Shown here in pieces: positions 31,569-38,180 of a stretch of DNA of 64,000 nt. Location: assembly GCA_900637275.1 (NCBI GenBank), contig LR134362.1:806001-870000 (forward strand). Reading direction: 5' to 3'. Position 1 is the stretch's first letter; every line of letters begins with the position of its first letter. This stretch comes from [Pasteurella] aerogenes (GTDB lineage Bacteria; Pseudomonadota; Gammaproteobacteria; Enterobacterales; Pasteurellaceae). The notes under the pieces are model-generated. The model saw only the letters and a program-made list of their open reading frames with translations, made no database searches and was not told the DNA's origin. The translations under genes were made by a program, and so were the position numbers.

Positions 31569-31721
31569 TTAAATTAATTTTTGAGCCAGAAAAACCGCTC
31601 GGTATTTGCCACTGTGATTTAATAAACGCTCATTCATAAACCACCGGTAATCATGAGTTTGCATTACAGCAAATTTTGTCAGTTTATTCGGTAATTGCAA
31701 GCTTGTCAAAAGCGCGGTCAT
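31569..31721 (-). CDS. Possible small protein or gene fragment, 50 aa
   Basis: Minus-strand frame beginning MTALLTSLQLPNKLTKF and ending YRAVFLAQKLI. The composition (Trp, Tyr, Phe, His distributed) looks like real coding sequence, but the ATG falls in an uptake-signal-like stretch and has no ribosome site. It may be the C-terminal remnant of a larger gene lost when the neighbouring block was rearranged. No family recognised. Confidence 0.25.
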   Translation of the reverse strand: MTALLTSLQLPNKLTKFAVMQTHDYRWFMNERLLNHSGKYRAVFLAQKLI

Positions 31722-31738
31722 TTTTGGGGGAATTTCGT

Positions 31739-31824
31739 GTAAAATTCACGCTACAAGATCCTTAAAAAATCCTGTATAATCGACCGCACTTTTATGTCTA
31801 TTTTTTACTATGATGATGAGATTT
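31739..31824 (+). repeat. 86-bp direct repeat, copy 1 (duplicated mukF promoter region)
   Basis: Identical to 36033-36118, 4294 bp away. It contains TATAAT, an uptake signal (ACCGCACTT) and the run ACTATGATGATGAGATTT that in copy 2 leads into mukF. Here it leads into the LysR pseudogene. Confidence 0.95.
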
Positions 31825-31830
31825 ATATCA

Positions 31831-32737
31831 ATGTTCGAACTCAACAATTTGGATTTAAACCTTTTAAAAGCCCTGCACATATTATTACAAGAAAAAAATG
31901 TCAGCCGTGCCGCCGAACGCTTGCATTTGACCCAGCCTACGGTCCAGCAGTATGTTAAATCGTCTACGCCACCATTTTGACGCCCCTTTGTTTGTGCGTT
32001 CATCTCGTGGCATTGTGCCGACCGACCGTGCTTTGGCATTGGCAGAACCTTTAAAACAAATTATGTCGCAAATTCAAGTGCTGACACAGCCTACCAAGTT
32101 TGATCCCAAAACCTTAACTACCGTCATCAAAATCGGGGCAACCGATAATGGCACACGCAGTATTGGCATTCCTTTTTCGTTAAAATTACAATCACTTGCC
32201 CCCAATGTCAAAACCGCTTTTTTTGCCATACAGGGGCGAGATGACCTTGCGATGCTTTTGGAACAAGGTGTGCTGGATATGGCAATCGTCAGCGAAAAAG
32301 CCGCACCGCCCAATCTGCACAGCCGTCTGATTTATCACGAACGCTATGTGTGTGCCGTCCGCCAAAATCACCCTGTTTTAAGGGAAGTGTGGGATTTGGA
32401 CGCTTTTTGCCGTTTGGATTTTGTGTTGATGTCGTATTTTGGCGGGGCATTTTTGGGGGCGACTGATAAGGCGTTGGCACAACTGGGCAAAACCCGAAAT
32501 GTGATGATGTCAGTCAATAATTTTCTGCTCATTCCCGATATTTTGAAACAAAGTAATTATGCGGCGGTTGTTCCCCACCATTTGCTCAAAGACAATGACG
32601 GTTTGGCGGTATTGGAAATGCCGTTTACCGTTGAAGGCTATGATAAACTTTTGGTGTGGCACGAAAGACACCACCAAGACCCCATACAACGCTGGATAAG
32701 GGAATATTTGTTACAAAGTGTGGTTCAGGCAGGCTGA
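31831..32737 (+). pseudogene. LysR-type regulator with a one-base insertion
   Basis: The frame from ATG 31831 reads MFELNNLDLNLLKALHILLQ and RAAERLHLTQPTV, a perfect LysR HTH, then goes out of frame at about 31942 (GGTCCAGCAG; without one C it would read TVSSMLNRLRHHF). The rest, LRHHFDAPLFVRSSRGIVPTD to the end near 32737, is an intact effector-binding domain in the next frame. A single-base insertion therefore separates DNA binding from sensing. It faces the oxidoreductase gene tail to tail; family members often regulate such neighbours. Confidence 0.8.
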
Positions 32738-32763
32738 AAATATTTTGCAAAATTTCCAAACAA

Positions 32764-32795
32764 AAACACCGCTTGAATTGCTCCAAACGGTGTTT
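32764..32795. terminator. Hairpin between converging genes
   Basis: AAACACCG (32764-32771) pairs with CGGTGTTT (32788-32795); A-rich and T-rich flanks allow termination both ways. Confidence 0.5.
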
Positions 32796-32808
32796 GTTAA
32801 ACCTAAAA

Positions 32809-33369
32809 TTAAACCAAACTTTCCAATTTTTCAATCAACGTTTTGGCGTGAGCTTTGGCATTGTTTTGCACTTGTGCCAAATGTTCATCGTTATGCACGC
32901 CTGCAATGTACAATGCACCATAAAGTGGGTACACGCCTTGCCATTCAAAGCCTGAATACAAAGCCGAATGCTTAACAGGCTTAACCAAATCTTCAATTTT
33001 TGCCACGATTTCACCATTATAAGTGCCTTCTTGCGAGCCTGTGCTGGTAGAAACGAGCAATTTTTTACCGTGCAATTTGTCGCCACCTTCGCCATAAGCA
33101 AAGCCGTAGAGCCACACATCGTCTAACCATTTTTTCAAAATCGCAGGGGTGTTAAACCAAAAAGTCGGGTATTGGAACAAGACCACATCGGCTTGCACCA
33201 ACGCATTTTGTTCGGCTGGCACGTCAATTTTAAAATCAGGGTACAAATCAGATAAACGGCGAACGCTGATTTTGTCGCCAAAATGGTTTTCCAATTCTTT
33301 TAAAATTAATTGGTTGCTGACCGATTGATTTAAATCTTGGTGAGCAGAGATGACTAAAATTTTGCTCAT
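32809..33369 (-). CDS. NAD(P)H oxidoreductase, flavodoxin-2 fold (MdaB/KefF/NQO type)
   Basis: 186 residues from the ATG at 33369 (AGGAGC, 4 bases upstream on the minus strand); upstream in-frame codons lie in the promoter. SKILVISAHQDLNQSVSNQLI is the flavin phosphate-binding start, VVLFQYPTFWFNTPAILKKWLDDVW and GKKLLVSTSTGSQEGTY are typical of the quinone reductase family. It should reduce quinones or related electrophiles with NAD(P)H in the cytosol. A palindromic operator precedes it. It belongs to the inserted block at 31825-36032. Confidence 0.85.
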   Translation of the reverse strand: MSKILVISAHQDLNQSVSNQLILKELENHFGDKISVRRLSDLYPDFKIDVPAEQNALVQADVVLFQYPTFWFNTPAILKKWLDDVWLYGFAYGEGGDKLHGKKLLVSTSTGSQEGTYNGEIVAKIEDLVKPVKHSALYSGFEWQGVYPLYGALYIAGVHNDEHLAQVQNNAKAHAKTLIEKLESLV

Positions 33370-33437
33370 AAAAGCTCCTAAAATAATATTGATATGGGAT
33401 GTGCCATATTTTAGTGTGATTGTTAATATTTTGATAG

Positions 33438-33457
33438 TACTTACATTTTTGTAAGTA
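33438..33457. promoter_or_regulatory. Operator-like palindrome upstream of the oxidoreductase
   Basis: TACTTACA and TGTAAGTA flank TTTT, a perfect 8+8 dyad 69 bp before the gene. Such TACTTAC/GTAAGTA sites are typical of HxlR/DUF24 redox regulators that control quinone reductases; no such regulator is in the window. Confidence 0.45.
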
Positions 33458-33516
33458 TGGAAATATTTTTTTATTGATTGATTTTTTTGTGGAAAAATGG
33501 GACGGTGGGAGATGTT

Positions 33517-33524
33517 GGGGGGGG
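33517..33524. repeat. Run of eight G
   Basis: An uninterrupted G8 tract in the intergenic region 33370-33805 of an otherwise AT-rich genome; about 150 bp upstream of the oxidoreductase start. Confidence 0.5.
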
Positions 33525-33726
33525 CAGGCTGGCTGAAAATGACAAGCTGTGAAAATTTCCAAAATTTTTGCAATCGCAAAATCTCGTGAAAATCCCACCG
33601 CACTTTATAAAAGTACCAAAATTTGAAGTTGTTTGAATAGAACATTCAAACAAAATTATTATTGCTACCTCCAATCAATCCTGGCATGCTTTTAATAACT
33701 TATTTTCACACAACAACATATCAATT

Positions 33727-33776
33727 ATAGTATTATCATACTATCTTTAGATTACGCTCATCAATAATATTGATGA
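33727..33776. promoter_or_regulatory. Two adjacent palindromes upstream of the 33806 gene
   Basis: ATAGTAT-TATC-ATACTAT (33727-33744) and TCATCAAT-AAT-ATTGATGA (33758-33776) are both perfect dyads, the second ending 29 bp before the ATG. They look like operators over the promoter. Confidence 0.4.
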
Positions 33777-33805
33777 TATTTCAAGTCCATTTTTGAGTTG
33801 CCATT

Positions 33806-34741
33806 ATGAAACTTCATACTATCACCCTTTTAGGTACAAGTTTAGTATGCACTGCCTCAACTGCCTATACGGTATCACAAGCAATACAATCAGAAGCATC
33901 ATCAAACACTACAGCCCAAATGATCAAAAACTATGTCAGTGGTGATTATTACAAACGTAAACAAGGCTATGACTGGGTTGCGGTTGAAACTGCACAGCAA
34001 ACGGACAATACGCTCAAAGTGCAAATCCGCTCTCGCATTGATCAGAAAAAACCAACCTGTACATTTGACGGTATCGCCTATCCTGTGAGTACTAATCTTT
34101 ACCAAATCAGGCAAGGCGATATGACGCTCAATCTGACATTGAATGCCAACAGTATTGACATAAAACCTGCCCAAGACAGCGACCGTCATAAAGCGATGAT
34201 GTATTGTTCAGGGGGTGGCAGTTTAATCGGCACTTATCAAAGCGTTGCTGAGCTTGACCGTACAGGGCTTGACACCACCAAATATGCCCAAACGCTGTCT
34301 TTACAAAATGTCCACTTTTTTATAGAGCATAAAGGTGATGCGGTGAATGTGCGTACCAGTGGTTTAAGTCATGAATTTAATGAAAATTTCACGATCAAAA
34401 ATCAACGTATTACCCATGCCGAAATTGAAGATATGAACCGTGATGGTTATTCAGAAGTGTTGATTTATCTACAAAACACTCAAGATCCTTTTTATGGTGA
34501 TGTGTTGGCATTTTCAGCGAATGGCAATCAATCTTTAAGCCAAATGAGCTTTACCCCTGCCAAAGATCATCCTGATTTACGTGCTTATTATCATGGTGGT
34601 GATGAGTTTAGTTTGGTGGAACATGATTTGGTTCAGCGTTTCCCTGAATATATCAATGGCAAAGCCACAGGACACGCCAAACAAGTAAGGTGTCAAGTGC
34701 AAAATGGCGAAGCATCTCGTCAATTGGTGCTTGTTAAATAA
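33806..34741 (+). CDS. Exported protein with an EF-hand/FG-GAP-like segment
   Basis: 311 residues. The N-terminus MKLHTITLLGTSLVCTAS with Ala-rich continuation fits a signal peptide. Residues around 85-135 contain paired cysteines (PTCTFDG, MMYCSGGGSLIGTY), and about residue 205 begins DMNRDGYSEVLIYLQN, a calcium-loop-like FG-GAP motif. Probably periplasmic. Codon use is less AT-rich than the neighbouring acyltransferase, in line with the foreign block. I do not recognise its function; parts recall periplasmic lysozyme inhibitors but not convincingly. Confidence 0.65.
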   Translation: MKLHTITLLGTSLVCTASTAYTVSQAIQSEASSNTTAQMIKNYVSGDYYKRKQGYDWVAVETAQQTDNTLKVQIRSRIDQKKPTCTFDGIAYPVSTNLYQIRQGDMTLNLTLNANSIDIKPAQDSDRHKAMMYCSGGGSLIGTYQSVAELDRTGLDTTKYAQTLSLQNVHFFIEHKGDAVNVRTSGLSHEFNENFTIKNQRITHAEIEDMNRDGYSEVLIYLQNTQDPFYGDVLAFSANGNQSLSQMSFTPAKDHPDLRAYYHGGDEFSLVEHDLVQRFPEYINGKATGHAKQVRCQVQNGEASRQLVLVK

Positions 34742-34750
34742 ATCAAAATA

Positions 34751-34780
34751 CCGTTTGAACCCCAATTCAAACGGCATTTT
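34751..34780 (+). terminator. Terminator after the 33806 gene
   Basis: CCGTTTGAA (34751-34759) pairs with TTCAAACGG (34766-34774), followed by CATTTTCC. Confidence 0.5.
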
Positions 34781-34782
34781 CC

Positions 34783-34881
34783 TTATCCCATCAATTCATC
34801 AATCAATTTCTGCACACTTTTTACACGATGAATGGTAGAAATCCCATTACCCACCGACACATAGCTATGCCATTGGGGCTT
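34783..34881 (-). pseudogene. C-terminal fragment of a nitronate monooxygenase-like gene
   Basis: Minus-strand codons read SYVSVGNGISTIHRVKSVQ and end KLIDELMG at TAA 34783-34785, the usual end of the 2-nitropropane dioxygenase family. The N-terminal piece of probably the same gene lies just upstream in another frame; the barrel between is deleted. Confidence 0.55.
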
Positions 34882-35085
34882 GAACAATCGGGTATTTGAT
34901 ATTTAAAATTTTGGGTAACACACTGTGAACAGCACTCGGTATCACAGCTATGTCGGCATTAGGCAAGGCTTTATAGGCTTTAATGACCGTATCCAAAGGT
35001 GCGTTTTGATCTTCTTCGCCCACAATCAATAAAGTTTTGGCTGAGATATTTTTAAAAACATTTTCGCCAATCTCTATTTGGTAGT
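34865..35085 (-). pseudogene. Fused remnants: hydrolase C-terminus and nitronate monooxygenase N-terminus
   Basis: One minus-strand frame reads AKTLLIVGEEDQNAPLDTV and KALPNADIAVIPSAVH, an alpha/beta-hydrolase C-terminus with its Asp/His region, then VLPKILNIKYPIVQAPMA, the canonical N-terminus of nitronate monooxygenases, before TAG. No start is present. The 34742-35248 gap therefore consists of gene debris. Confidence 0.5.
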
Positions 35086-35146
35086 AAAAGATTACTATTC
35101 ACTCTTACTACATCAATCGTCAATTATAAACCGTTATAGGGTAGCC

Positions 35147-35172
35147 TAAAAACCGCATGTTTTACGTGCGGA
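35147..35172 (-). terminator. Terminator of the Ais-like gene
   Basis: On the minus strand CCGCA and TGCGG form a stem followed by TTTTT, about 80 bp beyond the stop at 35249. Confidence 0.5.
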
Positions 35173-35248
35173 TTGTTATTTCTACGACCGTTGAACTAAC
35201 TTAATTAGGGTCAACAAACTAATTTAATCATTTTTAGAAAAGAGGTTT

Positions 35249-35926
35249 TTATTTTAACTTCATAAACTCTTCAAAAGATAAAACAGCAACAAGTTTAGGT
35301 TGTGATGAACCGTCTGGTTTGAAAATAATAGTGGTGCCTGCGGGAATATAGTAGCCATAGGCTTTATCAAATTTTCCTTGATGAGTAAACAACACTGTAT
35401 TTTGTCCATTATCCGGAGGGGTGACCGTACGATTGCGTAGATTTTGTAATGACTCTGTCAATTCACGTTGATCATGGAAATAAAGTGAACCTGTGAGATC
35501 TCGATTGATTTGGATAGGTTGGCCAAATGCTGCTTGTGCATGTTGCCATACGAAGTAATATTCGGAAGAAAGAACCCGGTTGACCGGAATAGTGAGGTCG
35601 TTGTATTTTTTTCCATAAGCTTTCATCAATTGAATACTTTTATCTGAAATACGTTGTCCATCATCAATTACTTTTGAACGAACCTGTGATTCTACCGGAG
35701 TTTGTGAGCCGCCTGCACCAGTGTAGCGGAATACAATTACATAACCACCTTTTTTCAAATTTTCTACCAACCCTTGCGGAGCGGGAGCTTGGGCAAAATG
35801 CAAATTAACTTTTTCCGCTTTAATTAACGTCTGATCCGGCAATGGGAGGCGATTATCACTGGCAAAACTTTGGCTTATTGTCAGTAGCAAGCTACTTACT
35901 ATTAATGCATTTAGTGGTTTTCTCAT
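35249..35926 (-). CDS. Ais-like periplasmic histidine-phosphatase family protein, catalytic motif degenerate
   Basis: 225 residues with a signal peptide (MRKPLNALIVSSLLLTISQSFA). GGYVIVFRYTGAGGSQ occupies the position of the RHG motif of the family, but the nucleophilic His is replaced (RYTG). Later conserved pieces are kept: VLSSEYYFVWQHAQAAFG and NTVLFTHQGKFDKAYGYYIPAG with its His. Ais proteins act on heptose phosphate of the LPS core. Without the first His, catalysis is doubtful; it may bind phosphate or be a pseudoenzyme. GGAGAATGTT supplies the ribosome site. Confidence 0.65.
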   Translation of the reverse strand: MRKPLNALIVSSLLLTISQSFASDNRLPLPDQTLIKAEKVNLHFAQAPAPQGLVENLKKGGYVIVFRYTGAGGSQTPVESQVRSKVIDDGQRISDKSIQLMKAYGKKYNDLTIPVNRVLSSEYYFVWQHAQAAFGQPIQINRDLTGSLYFHDQRELTESLQNLRNRTVTPPDNGQNTVLFTHQGKFDKAYGYYIPAGTTIIFKPDGSSQPKLVAVLSFEEFMKLK

Positions 35927-36032
35927 AACATTCTCCTTTTATTTACGGTAACATTGAATAATAAGATATTATTGTCTTTACTACAGAAATTCAACCTAGT
36001 AAAAAGTGCGGTCATTTTTCTATATATTTTGG

Positions 36033-36118
36033 GTAAAATTCACGCTACAAGATCCTTAAAAAATCCTGTATAATCGACCGCACTTTTATGTCTATTTTTT
36101 ACTATGATGATGAGATTT
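36033..36118 (+). repeat. 86-bp direct repeat, copy 2 (mukF promoter and leader)
   Basis: Perfect copy of 31739-31824. It ends 4 bp before the mukF ATG and contains TATAAT at about 36069-36074, the probable mukFEB promoter, and one uptake signal. Confidence 0.95.
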
Positions 36119-36122
36119 TTGA

Positions 36123-37448
36123 ATGTTTGAAGCATCACAAACCATTCCTGAATTGGTGACGTGGGCCAAGGAACGTGAATTCAGCCTAAACCTTCCTACG
36201 GAACGCTTGGCATTTTTACTAGCGATTGCGATTTATAATAACGAGCGCTTAGATGGTGAAATGTTGGAAACCGATTTGGTTGATATTTTCCGCCATATTT
36301 CTTCCGCTTTTGAACAATCCCAAGAAACCGTTGCCACACGAGCGAATAATGCCATTAATGAAATGGTAAAACAGCGTTTTTTAAATCGTTTTAGCAGTGA
36401 ATTTACCGAAGGCTTGTCGATTTATCGTTTAACTCCTTTGGGTGTTGGTGTATCGGATTATTATATTCGACAACGTGAATTTTCCGCATTGCGTTTATCT
36501 GTTCAACTTTCGATTGTTGCCGATGAAATTCAACGGGCATCGGAGGCGGCGGAAGAAGATGGTGATGAACTTCATTGGCGGCGTAATGTGTTTGCACCAT
36601 TAAAATATTCAGTAGCAGAAATATTTGATAGCATTGATTTTTCTCAACGCATGATGGATGAAAATCAGCAAACAATTAAAGAAGAAATCGCTGATTTATT
36701 GACCAAAGATTGGCAGGCAGCGATTAGCAGTTGTGAAAAATTATTAGATGAAACCTCTGGCAATTTGCGTGAATTACAAGATACGCTAAATGCCGCTGGC
36801 GATAAACTGCAAGCACAGTTATTACGTATTCAAGATTGTGTGATCGGACGTGATGAATTGTATTTTATCGATCAACTTATTACTGATTTACAAGCCAAGC
36901 TGGATCGTATTATCAGTTGGGGACAACAGGCAATTGACTTGTGGATTGGATATGACCGCCATGTACATAAATTTATTCGTACCGCTATTGATATGGATAA
37001 AAATCGAGTCTTTTCACAACGTTTACGTCAATCCATCCACCATTATTTCGATCATCCTTGGTATTTGTGGACCGCACAGGCAGAGCGCTTAGTCGATTTG
37101 CGTGATGAGGAGTTGATGCTACGCGAAGAAGATGCGTTAGGCGAATTGCCGGAAGCTCTGCAGTTCGAAGAGTTTTCCGCCTTACAAGATCAAATTATGG
37201 AGCATATGCAAACCTTATTAATCTCCTATCGTGAGCAAAATCGTCCGATTAACCTTAGTTTGGTCTTAAAAGAACAATTAGAAAATTACCCATTGTCTCG
37301 TCATTTTGATGTGGCGCGTATTATCGTTGATCAGGCGGTACGTTTAGGAATGGCAAGTGCGGATTTATCCGGCGTTTATGCGCAATGGGAGGCGATTAAT
37401 CAACAGGGCGCCGAAGTACAGGCACACGTTATTGACGAATATAAATAA
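36123..37448 (+). CDS. mukF: Condensin subunit MukF (kleisin)
   Basis: 441 residues, the length of E. coli MukF. N-terminal winged helix (TIPELVTWAKEREFSLNLPTERLAFLLAIAIYNNERLDGEML), central helical region, and C-terminal winged helix that bridges MukB heads. MukF dimerises through the N-terminal part and holds MukE. First gene of mukFEB; mukE follows after 12 bp. Confidence 0.96.
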   Translation: MFEASQTIPELVTWAKEREFSLNLPTERLAFLLAIAIYNNERLDGEMLETDLVDIFRHISSAFEQSQETVATRANNAINEMVKQRFLNRFSSEFTEGLSIYRLTPLGVGVSDYYIRQREFSALRLSVQLSIVADEIQRASEAAEEDGDELHWRRNVFAPLKYSVAEIFDSIDFSQRMMDENQQTIKEEIADLLTKDWQAAISSCEKLLDETSGNLRELQDTLNAAGDKLQAQLLRIQDCVIGRDELYFIDQLITDLQAKLDRIISWGQQAIDLWIGYDRHVHKFIRTAIDMDKNRVFSQRLRQSIHHYFDHPWYLWTAQAERLVDLRDEELMLREEDALGELPEALQFEEFSALQDQIMEHMQTLLISYREQNRPINLSLVLKEQLENYPLSRHFDVARIIVDQAVRLGMASADLSGVYAQWEAINQQGAEVQAHVIDEYK

Positions 37449-37460
37449 AGAGATGAACCA

Positions 37461-38180
37461 ATGACAGATAATCTTCAAGATGTAATTTCAAGCAAATTGG
37501 CAACTGCGATTGCCAATCCGTTGTTTCCTGCGGTGGACAGCCAATTACGTTCAGGTAAACATATCGGCATGGAACATTTGGATAACCATGCATTTTTATT
37601 GGATTTTCAGCAAGAGTTGGATAACTTTTATCGTCGTTATAATGTGGAACTTATTCGTGCGCCGGAAGGTTTTTTCTATTTGCGCCCGAAAGCGACAACA
37701 TTAATCGCGCGTTCTGTGTTGACCGAGCTGGAAATGTTAGTGGGCAAAGTGCTTTGTTATTTATATTTAAGTCCGGAACGTTTGGCACAACAAGGGATTT
37801 TTACTATCCAAGAAGTGTATGACGAATTATTGAATTTGGCGGATGAAAGCAAATTATTAAAAGCGGTAAATCAGCGTTCTTCCGGTTCAGATTTGGATAA
37901 ACAAAAATTAGCGGAAAAAGTGCGTGCTGCGTTAACACGTTTGCGTCGTTTGGGCATGATTCATACGATTGGTGAGCAAAACAGCGGGAAATTTACTATT
38001 TCCGAGTCGGTTTTCCGTTTTGGTGCGGAAGTGCGTTCCGGTGATGATCCGTTAGAAGCACAATTACGTTTAATTCGTGATGGGGAAGCCGCTAATCCGC
38101 AATCCTTACAATTGGAAAAAAGTGCGGTGGAAAAAGACGAAGAAATTGAAGATGTTGAAGATCAAGAGGGAGAAGAATAA
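37461..38180 (+). CDS. mukE: Condensin subunit MukE (KITE)
   Basis: 239 residues. LATAIANPLFPAVDSQLRSGKHI and YFRPKATT-like YLRPKATTLIARSVLTELEMLVGKVLCYLYLSPE match MukE. A tandem winged-helix protein that binds MukF and regulates MukB ATPase. The acidic tail (EKDEEIEDVEDQEGEE) is typical. The stop overlaps the mukB start (TAATG). Confidence 0.96.
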   Translation: MTDNLQDVISSKLATAIANPLFPAVDSQLRSGKHIGMEHLDNHAFLLDFQQELDNFYRRYNVELIRAPEGFFYLRPKATTLIARSVLTELEMLVGKVLCYLYLSPERLAQQGIFTIQEVYDELLNLADESKLLKAVNQRSSGSDLDKQKLAEKVRAALTRLRRLGMIHTIGEQNSGKFTISESVFRFGAEVRSGDDPLEAQLRLIRDGEAANPQSLQLEKSAVEKDEEIEDVEDQEGEE

